From IMG/VR virus record IMGVR_UViG_3300031772_000023, positions 1-64,000 of that record: 64,000 bases of DNA; one strand, 5' to 3'. Both the position numbers and the translations under genes were made by a program. Numbering within the stretch: the stretch's first letter is position 1; every line of letters begins with the position of its first letter. The notes beneath the pieces were generated by a model that saw only the letters and a list, made by a program, of their open reading frames with translations, ran no database searches and was not told the origin of the DNA. Shown piece by piece: positions 1-6,943 of this stretch. The DNA comes from a virus.

Positions 1-2
1 CT

Positions 3-89
3 TCACCTTATAACACAGAAACAAAAATTGTTGTAAGCGACTCTTCTTCAAGAAATATCGTCGTTGGTGACTCTCTAAGAGTAAAATAA
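3..89 (+). CDS. C-terminal end of an unknown gene cut by the window edge
   Basis: A frame is open from the window edge to a TAA and codes for 28 residues (SPYNTETKIVV...). The start lies outside the window. It converges on the next, leftward gene with 1 bp between the two stop codons, a tight packing that suggests a real gene end. The fragment is too short to assign a function. Confidence 0.4.
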   Translation, partial: SPYNTETKIVVSDSSSRNIVVGDSLRVK

Positions 90-90
90 G

Positions 91-447
91 CTACTTCAAG
101 CCTCCAAATATACTCTTCTTCCCAATCTCTCCCTTAATCCTTTCTGTAGGCATCGGTGACCGTATCAACTCAACAAAATTAAGTTCCATAAACACACATA
201 TCTTAGTTAATAGAGATATTCCGCAGTATTTAAGCCGTCTTTTACGGAGTAAGTAAACTGTCTGCCTAGAGCATCCACAACCCTTAGATACTATTGTGTC
301 GAACTGATTTCCAGAATTGAAGTCGGTAAAAGCAATTAGATTAAGATGCTCTGAAAATATGCTTAAAATTTCAGAATTTTGCTTATTTACCTCGATTTGA
401 AGATGTTGAGGTATGGTGGAGGGTCTTTTGATGTTATAATCCTTCAT
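91..447 (-). CDS. Small helix-turn-helix-like regulator
   Basis: 118 residues. The central part (about residues 40-95) reads like an XRE-type helix-turn-helix: a turn with GCGCSRQTVYLLRKR, then a helix ending in ...CVFMELNFVELI, which resembles the end of Cro/CI-type domains. No enzyme motif is seen. It is transcribed divergently from the gene at 532, and the space between them holds promoters and a palindrome, so the pair looks like a regulatory switch. A role in lysis-lysogeny or early/late control is inference. Confidence 0.6.
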   Translation of the reverse strand: MKDYNIKRPSTIPQHLQIEVNKQNSEILSIFSEHLNLIAFTDFNSGNQFDTIVSKGCGCSRQTVYLLRKRRLKYCGISLLTKICVFMELNFVELIRSPMPTERIKGEIGKKSIFGGLK

Positions 448-531
448 AACTAGCTACAAATATATTCATATATTTGATATTATTTACACAATAGCAACTT
501 TTACGTCACAAAAGTTGCATATATTTGATCG
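448..531. promoter_or_regulatory. Divergent promoter region with palindromic operator
   Basis: A rightward -7 box TATATTTG lies at 520-527, only 4 bp before the ATG at 532. A leftward copy (CAAATATA on the + strand) lies at 457-464 before the gene starting at 447. A perfect 9-bp inverted repeat, GCAACTTTT/AAAAGTTGC (494-502 and 510-518), sits directly upstream of the rightward -7 box, where an operator would block transcription. CATATATTTGAT is present twice (467-478, 518-529). Confidence 0.6.
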
Positions 532-732
532 ATGAAGGCTTTTTTGCATAAAATTGATGGTACAATCATTCCTAAAGCTTATCTTTCATTGTCTGAATTG
601 TGCAATAATGCTGAAATAAATTATTATTCAGCAGTAAAAGGAAAGAGGGTTTTTAATAATATTGAGATAGTAGAAATAATTATAATTAAACGAAACAAGC
701 GAGGTAAATCAGTACTATCAGATCGAAGTTAG
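532..732 (+). CDS. Small basic protein, possible DNA-binding partner
   Basis: 66 residues with a basic C-terminus (IIIKRNKRGKSV). The middle (SLSELCNNAEINYYSAVKGKR) could be a short helix-turn-helix, but this is weak. It starts 4 bp after a TATATTTG box, so its mRNA would be almost leaderless. It is divergent from the HTH gene at 91-447 and shares a palindrome with it. Function unknown. Confidence 0.5.
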   Translation: MKAFLHKIDGTIIPKAYLSLSELCNNAEINYYSAVKGKRVFNNIEIVEIIIIKRNKRGKSVLSDRS

Positions 733-1136
733 CTTAACGAAAATATTTGTTCTATAGTTTATATTATATTAAATTGTTTAGTTCAATGTGTAGGAATATG
801 TATGTTGCAAGCGTATAATCATATTATAATCAATTGCAATCAATTTGTGAGACTTTACTAGTGAATGGCAACATAGTACATATCTAAAATAATAATTGAT
901 TAAACTTAATATGTGTGATTGAAATTTTAGTTTAATTTATAAATAGTTTTGGTTATTGGATTCCAATTTAAGATTTAAAACGCTTGAATTTAGGCCACCC
1001 GGTTCTAGTTTTTCGTTTTCCCTTTAGCCAGACACCCCCGAGCTTTATAGGCGTAATCCCCACCACTAGCACCTACAGGCCTATTTTACCATACACCTAC
1101 ATTATACAATTTATAAATAATTAATGAATTATTCTT
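733..1136. other. Non-coding stretch with a GC-rich island
   Basis: No ORF of note on either strand. Most is AT-rich, but 990-1085 is clearly richer in G and C and is bounded by TAGGCC (991-996) and GGCCTA (1078-1083), which can pair. It lies beside two tRNA genes. It could be a structured RNA or a degraded tRNA-like gene; I could not fold it into a known class. Confidence 0.35.
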
Positions 1137-1211
1137 GGGTGATATATGAGAAACGAACTCATATCAACAACTTCACAGGCTGTCCGCTTGACCAATTAGC
1201 GTACTATCACC
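1137..1211 (-). tRNA. tRNA-His (GTG)
   Basis: The minus strand folds as a tRNA: acceptor GGTGATA with TATCACC plus discriminator C (usual for tRNA-His), a D-arm containing GGTC, anticodon stem ACAGC/GTTGT with loop CTGTGAA (anticodon GTG), and T-arm ATGAG-TTCGTTT-CTCAT. The 3' CCA is not encoded. It lies 8 bp downstream of tRNA-Gln in the same orientation, so the two are probably co-transcribed. Confidence 0.85.
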
Positions 1212-1219
1212 ATTTTAGA

Positions 1220-1300
1220 TGCCCCTCTTGGATTCGAACCAAGATAACCACAGTCAAAGTGTGGTGTACTGCCAGTTGTACTAAGTTGTACTAAAGGGCA
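1220..1300 (-). tRNA. tRNA-Gln (TTG) with a 10-bp duplication in the D-arm
   Basis: Minus-strand acceptor TGCCCTT pairs with AGGGGCA, anticodon arm CCACA-CTTTGAC-TGTGG gives anticodon TTG, and the T-arm is CTTGG-TTCGAAT-CCAAG. The gene is 81 nt because GTTGTACTAA (+ strand) occurs twice in tandem at 1275-1284 and 1285-1294, inside the D-arm; with one copy it would be a normal 71-nt tRNA. Whether the long form is functional is unclear. Confidence 0.8.
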
Positions 1301-1351
1301 ATAAATAACAACACATCTAAATCTTTTATTTAAAAATACTATCTTAGCCTT

Positions 1352-1522
1352 ATGGAGTCTGTTAAGATAGTTGTAAGTGGGAATGTCAATATAAGTTATT
1401 TGCTTATAGTGTGTGGGGCAGAGGAGATATTAAGGATAAAGGGTATTACAGATAATATTCCTGTGGATCAGGTAGTACCTGAGAGGATATATGTTATGAG
1501 TGCTAGGTATTCAGCTAACTAG
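1352..1522 (+). CDS. Small ORF, unknown
   Basis: 56 codons, ATG to TAG (MESVKIVVSGNVNIS...). The composition looks protein-like (hydrophobic strands, PVDQVVPERIYVM) and no ORF competes on the other strand. It lies between the tRNA genes and a leftward Lys-rich ORF and has no clear promoter. No family recognised. Confidence 0.4.
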   Translation: MESVKIVVSGNVNISYLLIVCGAEEILRIKGITDNIPVDQVVPERIYVMSARYSAN

Positions 1523-1530
1523 GTTTTAAA

Positions 1531-1638
1531 CTAGTTAATGTTAGATTTACTAGAGTTAAGGTTAGATGATAGCATTTTATTTTTCTTTGTAGATTTTACA
1601 GTTTTCTTTACAGTTTTCTTTGTGGTTTTCTTTTTCAT
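1531..1638 (-). CDS. Very small Lys-rich peptide
   Basis: 35 codons; the N-terminal half is KKKTTKKTVKKTVKSTKKNK, a histone H1-like low-complexity basic stretch with a TVKK repeat. It could bind nucleic acid. Such short lysine-rich ORFs also arise by chance in AT-rich DNA, so support is only moderate. Confidence 0.35.
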   Translation of the reverse strand: MKKKTTKKTVKKTVKSTKKNKMLSSNLNSSKSNIN

Positions 1639-1711
1639 TATGGTTAATAATTAATGGTTAATATGCAAATATAACTATTTCTGTTTATCTGTTGTTAAGA
1701 TATTTACGTTA

Positions 1712-1799
1712 TGCTCCATTTGTTTTTATTCCCTTTTATTTTTTTCATAATGTATAAAATCAAACTTCCCTTCGGGGCAACAATGGTCGCCCGTTAGGT
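1712..1799. other. Right half of a truncated attC-like site
   Basis: Ends in GTTAGGT (1793-1799), a match to the GTTRRRY core, after the TTCGGGGCAAC segment that also occurs in the right arms of other sites in the window (near 50466, 51926 and 53829). No complementary left arm is present, so one cassette or half site has probably been lost. Confidence 0.45.
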
Positions 1800-1836
1800 G
1801 CAATGCTAAGAGAACACATCAACGACTATTTTCCTA

Positions 1837-2115
1837 TCAGTCATTGCCAGTCATTGCCACTCTTTTACCATCAACTATTCCTGTCAATGGAACAAGGCTA
1901 ACTTTTACTGCATCGCTACATTTTGGCAAGTCTATGTAATACCTTGTGCTTCCTTTGTAATACTTTATCTTATGTGGTATTGGTGTATCATCCACATCAG
2001 TTGTAGTTATACAAGTATCGTCTGCCCAATCGGGTAAATCAAAAGTTAGCCTTTTAACCCTGCGAACAGAGAAAAATAGTCTAACATCAAATCCTAATAT
2101 TCTAAGTGTTTTCAT
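1837..2115 (-). CDS. Cassette ORF, unknown protein
   Basis: 92 residues; short strands and a DDTCITTTDVDDTPIP segment suggest a small all-beta protein, but no family is recognised. Its stop lies 38 bp from the GTTAGGT junction and its ATG 27 bp from the next attC, the usual geometry of cassettes in this phage. Confidence 0.55.
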   Translation of the reverse strand: MKTLRILGFDVRLFFSVRRVKRLTFDLPDWADDTCITTTDVDDTPIPHKIKYYKGSTRYYIDLPKCSDAVKVSLVPLTGIVDGKRVAMTGND

Positions 2116-2141
2116 CTTTCAAATTTTGTGAGAAGCACTGC

Positions 2142-2272
2142 ACCTAACAAGGTATTGCCAAAAGCAGGGCATTCTCGGTTAATTAATCATTTGTAATTCT
2201 ATTGGGCATTTGTGCAAGGTTGAAACTTTTGTTTTTCAAATCCCCGCCTTCGGCAATACCCAACCGTTCAAG
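2142..2272. other. attC-like site between left cassettes
   Basis: Left core ACCTAAC (2142-2148), right core GTTCAAG (2266-2272). Arms GGTATTGCC (2151-2159) and GGCAATACC (2252-2260) are perfectly complementary. Confidence 0.65.
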
Positions 2273-2528
2273 TTTTAAAATTGTCCAACCGCACCATATA
2301 ATCTGTCCAATTAAATGATTCGGGCAAAAAACCTTGCTCCTTAAACAATCGTATTTCAGAAAGCCAACACACTCCACCACGTTCTTCTCTACGTTCCATT
2401 GTTTGCGTTCCGTATGGGTTCATTTTTGTATAGGCTTCCCATATAAGCCTTGCACCTTCTTCGGTAATGTAGCCAATGCCATTTTTTTGCCCGACTACTT
2501 TTCTATCTAATAATATTCTGTATTCCAT
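2268..2528 (-). CDS. Cassette ORF, unknown protein
   Basis: 86 residues from the internal ATG (MEYRILLDRK...); a longer frame would start inside the attC at 2606 and translate its stem, which is less likely. The sequence looks globular, with ARLIWEAYTKMNPYG and WLSEIRLFKEQGF. The stop codon overlaps the right core of the neighbouring attC. Family not recognised. Confidence 0.55.
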   Translation of the reverse strand: MEYRILLDRKVVGQKNGIGYITEEGARLIWEAYTKMNPYGTQTMERREERGGVCWLSEIRLFKEQGFLPESFNWTDYMVRLDNFKT

Positions 2529-2549
2529 CGCTAAAATTTTAAAACCAAA

Positions 2550-2616
2550 ACATAACAGCAGATTGGCTTGCAATACTCGTTCCTCGTACTGCAAGCCAAT
2601 CTGCAAAACGTTGTAC
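2550..2616. other. Compact attC-like site with perfect 15-bp stem
   Basis: CATAAC core on the left, GTTGTAC (2610-2616) on the right; arms GCAGATTGGCTTGCA (2558-2572) and TGCAAGCCAATCTGC (2590-2604) pair perfectly. It lies between the phage HNH-like gene and the cassette ORF. Confidence 0.75.
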
Positions 2617-2645
2617 GCGAGTGGTTTGAAAAGGTTACAAGTATT

Positions 2646-3062
2646 TTAAATAGTTGGTAAATTATTATATTCCATTTTTAATATTTCTTTTAGGTCATAT
2701 ATCCATGCAGCTTCAGGGAATTCTTTAAGCAATCCTTCTTTATCGTTGCAATCATAAAGAACATGTATTCTTGGATTTACAAATAATACATTTTTTTCAT
2801 AAAATTCAAAACGATCATAACCTCCATGACTTAATACGTGCATATATGAATAGCTATTATTCATAGGAAATGGCTTTTCTGTAATCATACATAATCCACC
2901 GCATTTGTTAAATATATCTCTAAAGAACTCTCGTTTACCACTTGGAGAAGTAATGGTTTGTTTAATAGCAGTCTTCTTTATCCCTTTGTAAGGAGTCTTT
3001 ACGCGAGGTTCTGGCTTTGGTTGTGGGTTGAAGAAGTTCATTTTACTGTTTTGATTTTCCAT
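2646..3062 (-). CDS. Possible HNH-fold nuclease-like phage protein
   Basis: 138 residues. From about residue 52 the pattern CGGLCMITEKPFP, then a His-containing strand (YMHVLSHGGYDRF), then a segment with VNPRIHVLYD, resembles HNH or NinG-like nucleases that mark a metal-bound fold. Classical Zn-Cys pairs are incomplete, so activity is uncertain. The N-terminus is basic and Pro-rich. It is the first phage gene right of the left cassette cluster. Confidence 0.45.
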   Translation of the reverse strand: MENQNSKMNFFNPQPKPEPRVKTPYKGIKKTAIKQTITSPSGKREFFRDIFNKCGGLCMITEKPFPMNNSYSYMHVLSHGGYDRFEFYEKNVLFVNPRIHVLYDCNDKEGLLKEFPEAAWIYDLKEILKMEYNNLPTI

Positions 3063-3113
3063 TAAGTCAGAAATATGTTGCGTATTTGTTTTATTTATTA
3101 ATTGGTTTATATT

Positions 3114-3290
3114 TTAATCAAATATTTCTTCCCAACATTCAGGACATCTTCTTGATTCTGGCATTGATCCTTCCCATCCACACTTGCATTTAGTATTATT
3201 AGCATTATATATAGCCCATAACAAAAATAATAATGTAAAACAAAATGCAAATACTGAACCCAATACTAATACAAACATAAATTGAATCAT
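3114..3290 (-). CDS. Small membrane protein with zinc ribbon
   Basis: 58 residues: one membrane span at residues 4-27 (FVLVLGSVFAFCFTLLFLLW), then a short cytoplasmic tail with CKCGWEG...RRCPECW, a rubredoxin-like zinc ribbon. The gene ends 51 bp from the HNH-like gene's start. Related arrangements occur among small phage membrane proteins of unknown role. Confidence 0.6.
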   Translation of the reverse strand: MIQFMFVLVLGSVFAFCFTLLFLLWAIYNANNTKCKCGWEGSMPESRRCPECWEEIFD

Positions 3291-3291
3291 G

Positions 3292-3447
3292 TTATTTAGT
3301 TTTTTTTTCTTTTAATAATTCATTCACTACAAATTCTATTGATACGTTTATTTTGCTCTCTTTATATTCTGATTGTCTAGCTAATATCTTAGCTGTATTT
3401 TCTTTGTCAAAATTAATAGATGCGTAGATAGTTTCTTTTTGTGCCAT
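3292..3447 (-). CDS. Small protein, possibly ribbon-helix-helix
   Basis: 51 residues: a strand near the N-terminus (ETIYASINFDKENTAKI) followed by two likely helices (ILARQSEYKESK, SIEFVVNELLKE). The order strand-helix-helix fits a ribbon-helix-helix DNA-binding protein, but no diagnostic signature is seen. Its stop is 1 bp from the start of the next leftward gene, so the two form an operon. Confidence 0.45.
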   Translation of the reverse strand: MAQKETIYASINFDKENTAKILARQSEYKESKINVSIEFVVNELLKEKKTK

Positions 3448-3495
3448 AAGGCAAATGTACGATAATTATTGAATTATACAATTATTATATAAACA

Positions 3496-3524
3496 TTGTA
3501 CTGTTGATTAAATTATTATATTTG
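3496..3524 (+). promoter_or_regulatory. Bacteroidetes-type promoter, near-leaderless
   Basis: TTG (3496-3498), an 18-bp spacer, then TATATTTG (3517-3524). The ATG of the next gene follows 4 bp later, so the transcript would have almost no 5' leader. This probably drives the first genes of the rightward half. Confidence 0.65.
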
Positions 3525-3528
3525 CTTC

Positions 3529-3789
3529 ATGGAAAAAACGCCAACAAGTAAAATAAGGAAGATAATTATAGGGCAAGATACTAAGTCTGGGATGGCTTAT
3601 GACCTAGGGAGAAAATTTAATACTCCAAATGGATTATTGGAAGTTGTTCTTATAGAAGAAGATCAGGGATCGTATTATTTCTTTGGAAATGTCAGGTATA
3701 ACATCTGGGTACAGACAGAAGACACTAAAATAGTTAAAATATGGAAATATTTTGAGCGAATGCCAGTAACTATTGAATATGAAATTTAA
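3529..3789 (+). CDS. Unknown 86-residue protein
   Basis: Hydrophilic strands (GLLEVVLIEEDQGSYYFFGNVRYNIWVQTED) suggest a small beta-rich protein. First gene after the promoter at 3496-3524 and 6 bp upstream of the GroES-like gene, so the two are co-transcribed. No family recognised. Confidence 0.65.
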   Translation: MEKTPTSKIRKIIIGQDTKSGMAYDLGRKFNTPNGLLEVVLIEEDQGSYYFFGNVRYNIWVQTEDTKIVKIWKYFERMPVTIEYEI

Positions 3790-3795
3790 TTTAAT

Positions 3796-4668
3796 ATGAT
3801 AACATTTCTAAAAAATACTTATCTCATCTCAGCAGATGAAGATAAGCACACCAAGACAAAATCAGGGCTATTTATTGATACAACTTGGGATAAGTATAAG
3901 TGGGCTGTGCGAGAAGGAATAGTTGAATCCGTACCAAGAATAGTTGAAGCAAATCCATCTGGTACAACGAAAAAATACAACCCAGATATTGACATTCGCA
4001 TAGGAGATAAAGTACATTTTCATCATTTTGTTGTTCAAGATGATATGAGAATAAAAGTTGGTGATAAATCATTATTTAAGTGTCCAAGATTTCATATGTT
4101 TTGTGTGATAAAAAAGAAAAAAATAGTAATGTTGGATTCGTGGGTATTTGTTTCTCCTATACTTGAAAAAGAAGAGGATATTGTAAAGACTTTTGGAACA
4201 TTAAAATTATGGACAAAAGCAACTCCGGGGGAAATTCATTTAATGGGTACAGTTTCACATCTTTCAAACATGGCCAAGGCTCAGGGATTGTCAAAAGGAG
4301 ACACGATAATGTTTAAAAAAGATGCTGAATACCAAATGAATATTGAAGGTAAGGAATATTACAGAATGGATTTGGCTAATGTTATTGCTATTGTAAGAAA
4401 TGAAAAATTATATCCGCTTAGAGATGAAATAATCGTTCAAAATAATAGCATAAAAGAACACGTACGTCCATCTGGATTAATCATACCAATGAAGCCAGCA
4501 AGAGAACAAATAGAAAAAGTTGAGGCAGTAGGAATACAAGACGAAGAAAAACAATTTAAGGTGGGTAGTAAAATAATGTTTCATCATCACACAGGTTCAA
4601 AGGTGGAGTATAACAAACAAAAATATACGATACTCAGGCAGTTGGAGGTGATTGGAGCAATGATATAA
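3796..4668 (+). CDS. Protein with three tandem GroES/Cpn10-like domains
   Basis: 290 residues that divide into three similar units, each with the Cpn10 pattern 'L.d..lv...., sGl.....a.G.V..v, ..vGD.v.F, ...ilr..dv.aii': about 1-112 (NTYLIS, SGLFID, IRIGDKVHFHH), about 113-203 (GTVSHLS, LSKGDTIMFKK, DLANVIAIV) and about 204-290 (PLRDEIIV, SGLIIP, VGSKIMFHHH, QLEVIGAMI). The third unit is closest to GroES. Phage co-chaperonins such as T4 gp31 help fold capsid protein; that role here is inference. Normal GroES is a single ~95-residue domain. Confidence 0.6.
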   Translation: MITFLKNTYLISADEDKHTKTKSGLFIDTTWDKYKWAVREGIVESVPRIVEANPSGTTKKYNPDIDIRIGDKVHFHHFVVQDDMRIKVGDKSLFKCPRFHMFCVIKKKKIVMLDSWVFVSPILEKEEDIVKTFGTLKLWTKATPGEIHLMGTVSHLSNMAKAQGLSKGDTIMFKKDAEYQMNIEGKEYYRMDLANVIAIVRNEKLYPLRDEIIVQNNSIKEHVRPSGLIIPMKPAREQIEKVEAVGIQDEEKQFKVGSKIMFHHHTGSKVEYNKQKYTILRQLEVIGAMI

Positions 4669-4897
4669 TATCCACTTCAAAGGCCATAGATAATCCAACC
4701 AAACTTAATAGTGTTACATTTTGAGACTTACCAGTTTCTAAACTATAAATTACAGAAGCTGATATCCCACTTCTAATTACAACATCCAATATTTCCCAAT
4801 TTCTTTTCAATCGTTCTTCTTTTATTTTAATACCTATCGTATTTAATCTGCCAGATAATTTATACTGTGAGTCTTTGTGATTAAATATTTTATCCAT
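4634..4897 (-). CDS. XRE-family helix-turn-helix regulator
   Basis: 87 residues; residues 20-80 match an XRE domain: IGIKIKEERLKRNWEILDVVIRSGIS..VIYSLETGK.....LLSLVGLSMAFEVDI. It overlaps the 3' end of the GroES-like gene by 35 bp tail to tail and is divergent from the gene at 4960, so it may control that promoter. Confidence 0.75.
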   Translation of the reverse strand: MDKIFNHKDSQYKLSGRLNTIGIKIKEERLKRNWEILDVVIRSGISASVIYSLETGKSQNVTLLSLVGLSMAFEVDIISLLQSPPTA

Positions 4898-4931
4898 TTT
4901 TATAAAAAAAAGTTCATGTAAAAATAAGAAT

Positions 4932-4939
4932 TACCTTTG
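4932..4939 (+). promoter_or_regulatory. Promoter -7 box TACCTTTG
   Basis: TACCTTTG ends 20 bp before the ATG at 4960. No good -33 box (only TTC at 4913). Placed between the divergent XRE gene and the structural gene it serves. Confidence 0.5.
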
Positions 4940-4959
4940 TATTACAAACAATACAAATC

Positions 4960-5739
4960 ATGCCAACTAATAATACTTCATTCTCGGTTACGCAAACATC
5001 ATCAGGTGTTTCATTTGATATTAGTTCTGAAGATATAAATATAGTTATTGCAAGCGGAAGCGGAAGTAATATTTTTTACATGATAAACAGGGCTACATCA
5101 GCAAATGTCATAGTAGATGAAAGCCACGCTGCTGTAAGTGCGGCATCTGGAAATTTAATTCCGCTTACTAATACTGAAAATACTGCTACTTTTTACATGA
5201 ATCCCGATAAAATAGCAGAACTTATAGATAATGGAACTGGAACTAAGATATTATTTAATCTTGGAGATCAGACCACAGAAAGATATGTTGTTGATGAAAG
5301 CAGAGCGGTTATCAGGGCGTTAATAGCATCAAAAGGAGCGGTTCTCTCATCATTTAGGTATACTATCGGTGCGCCGGGAGTTGCTGGATGTGATTATAAC
5401 TTCACTTCTGTTGCCAATACTACCGAACAATCAATACAACTTGGAGGAACAACAATAATTGGAGCTAATGATGCCGTTGTATCAATGGTTGTTGTATGTA
5501 TTACCGGGATGAACGGAATTATAACAGGAATATTGGATGTAGGGATTACTTCTGGTTCAGCCGAATATATAAATTCAAATCCACTTCCTGTGCAGGGTGC
5601 TACAATGTCAGTAGGACAGGTTACATATCCTTTAACCACCGAATCATCAGTATACTTTAGCGTTACTCCTGATGCGAATTGGAGTACAATGACACAAGGT
5701 AAATGGAGTATAGAAGTTATCAGAGAAAACATATTATAA
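4960..5739 (+). CDS. Putative virion surface protein, paralogue of next gene
   Basis: 259 residues, rich in Ser, Thr and Gly, with no signal peptide. The first ~125 residues (FSVT...ISS..INIV.A.GSGS.I.Y........V....A..S........LT.T...A.FY.N...I...I..G.G..I....) align with the N-terminal half of the next gene. A C-terminal beta-rich domain (about 130-259) differs. Head decoration or fibre-like function is likely from composition and position before the terminase genes, but not proven. Confidence 0.55.
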   Translation: MPTNNTSFSVTQTSSGVSFDISSEDINIVIASGSGSNIFYMINRATSANVIVDESHAAVSAASGNLIPLTNTENTATFYMNPDKIAELIDNGTGTKILFNLGDQTTERYVVDESRAVIRALIASKGAVLSSFRYTIGAPGVAGCDYNFTSVANTTEQSIQLGGTTIIGANDAVVSMVVVCITGMNGIITGILDVGITSGSAEYINSNPLPVQGATMSVGQVTYPLTTESSVYFSVTPDANWSTMTQGKWSIEVIRENIL

Positions 5740-5759
5740 ACAATTAAAATAAATACACA

Positions 5760-6683
5760 ATGTCAGCAACATCAAATACATTTAGCGTAACAGACGCATC
5801 AACAGCAGCCACACAGGACATTAGTTCTATTAACATTGTAATGGTAACGGCAAATGGAAGTGGAAGTAAAATTTTGTATGCTAACACGGCAAATGCAACT
5901 CCTATGCAACTTATTGTAACTCAAACCCCTGCTTCCATATCCAGCTCATCTCAATATCTTATTGCATTAACTGATACGGCAACTTCAGCGGTGTTTTATG
6001 TAAATGTTGATAGAATTAATCCAGATATTATAGATAGTGGCTCTGGAAGCATCGTATACTACGATCAAGGTAATGCTGAGGCAGTTAAACTAACCGTAAA
6101 CGAATCAAGAACAGCTATTAGAACAGCTATCGCTTCGGTAGTATCTGGTGGTGGTGGTTCGGCTGGTGTAACTACACCAGTTGCAACAGTATCTATCGTT
6201 GAATATGGTGATGGTAGAGATTTTGTAACAGAACTTACGCTTACTGATTTTGTTGTAGGAGCATTAGCAGGAGCAGCAGCAGCTCTTGGAGTCGGTAATA
6301 TTGTAGCAGCTTATCCGGCAGGACAACATTTTGAACTTGTTGATTCTTTTTCAGCACTTTCATTAAAATGTGCTGGTACAGCAGTAGCAACTAAACTTGG
6401 TCTTGGCTCTGTTATCGCATCAGGAGCAGTATCAGTACTTAGTGGAACAGCTACTTTTCAAGATAGGATTGCTGGTATTACAGCAAATACATCTTCAACA
6501 GGAGGCACAGCAGTATCAACAGTAGCTTGTACAACAGCAGGGATAGGAACTGGAATCGCGCTGAATATTTCTTCTAGTGTTAAGAACATATTTTTGAATT
6601 GTTCCGGAACTTGGAATGCGAATAATGTTTCAAACCTTACGGCAAGTGGAGTTGTAATTTTGAAATGGACTAAGTTATCTTAA
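5760..6683 (+). CDS. Putative virion surface protein, paralogue of previous gene
   Basis: 307 residues. The N-terminal ~125 residues repeat the domain of the preceding gene. A Gly-rich linker (VVSGGGGSAG, about residue 130) joins a different C-terminal domain (VEYGDGRDFVTELTLTDF...) with Ala/Gly/Thr-rich strands. The pair arose by duplication of the N-terminal half followed by exchange of the C-terminal half. A terminator follows at once, so these two genes form a transcription unit. Confidence 0.55.
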   Translation: MSATSNTFSVTDASTAATQDISSINIVMVTANGSGSKILYANTANATPMQLIVTQTPASISSSSQYLIALTDTATSAVFYVNVDRINPDIIDSGSGSIVYYDQGNAEAVKLTVNESRTAIRTAIASVVSGGGGSAGVTTPVATVSIVEYGDGRDFVTELTLTDFVVGALAGAAAALGVGNIVAAYPAGQHFELVDSFSALSLKCAGTAVATKLGLGSVIASGAVSVLSGTATFQDRIAGITANTSSTGGTAVSTVACTTAGIGTGIALNISSSVKNIFLNCSGTWNANNVSNLTASGVVILKWTKLS

Positions 6684-6702
6684 GTAATTAATAAAACGAT
6701 AC

Positions 6703-6739
6703 AAAAAAGCCAAGCAGTAATGTTTGGCTTTTTTTGTTA
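6703..6739 (+). terminator. Rho-independent terminator
   Basis: AGCCAAGC / GTTTGGCT hairpin with a 6-nt loop, followed by TTTTTTT. It ends the unit from 4960 to 6683. Confidence 0.85.
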
Positions 6740-6747
6740 TATCTTTG
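6740..6747 (+). promoter_or_regulatory. Promoter -7 box TATCTTTG
   Basis: TATCTTTG directly after the terminator and 22 bp before the ATG at 6770; probably starts the terminase transcription unit. Confidence 0.55.
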
Positions 6748-6769
6748 TCTTAATTAAATTTAATTGATA

Positions 6770-6943
6770 ATGATTCCTTCCGAAAAACGTATTCCAAATA
6801 GTATTAATTATATAGGAGAAGGTGGATATAATTCATCAGGTCATATTTTTTGGGTAAGAGTAACATTAGGCATAAAACATGGATGGATATGGTATTGGAA
6901 TACCGAAGAGCAACAAGTTTTTGAAAAATATTTTAAAATATGA
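6770..6943 (+). CDS. Small unknown protein upstream of terminase genes
   Basis: 57 residues (MIPSEKRIPNSINYIGEGG...) with a Trp-rich C-terminal half (HGWIWYWNTEEQQVFEKYF). Its TGA overlaps the ATG of the next gene (ATGA), a sign of translational coupling. First gene of the packaging unit. Function unknown. Confidence 0.65.
   Translation: MIPSEKRIPNSINYIGEGGYNSSGHIFWVRVTLGIKHGWIWYWNTEEQQVFEKYFKI

Larger units (their letters stand above)
1708..2616. mobile_element. Left gene-cassette cluster (two cassettes plus an attC remnant)
   Basis: Contains a half attC (to 1799), a cassette ORF, a full attC (2142-2272), a second cassette ORF and a perfect-stem attC (2550-2616). ORF orientation and geometry match the large array at 48.7-58.5 kb. 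Its right flank, GTTGTACGC...AAAGGTTAC (2610-2638), is matched in reverse complement just after the terminase gene (9494-9527), which may show what this site looked like before insertion. The left border is a best guess at GTTATGC (1708). Confidence 0.6.

Noticed and set aside
2183-2380. A 65-codon leftward ORF in the left cassette cluster
   Set aside because: It runs through an attC and overlaps the more plausible 86-residue ORF in another frame.
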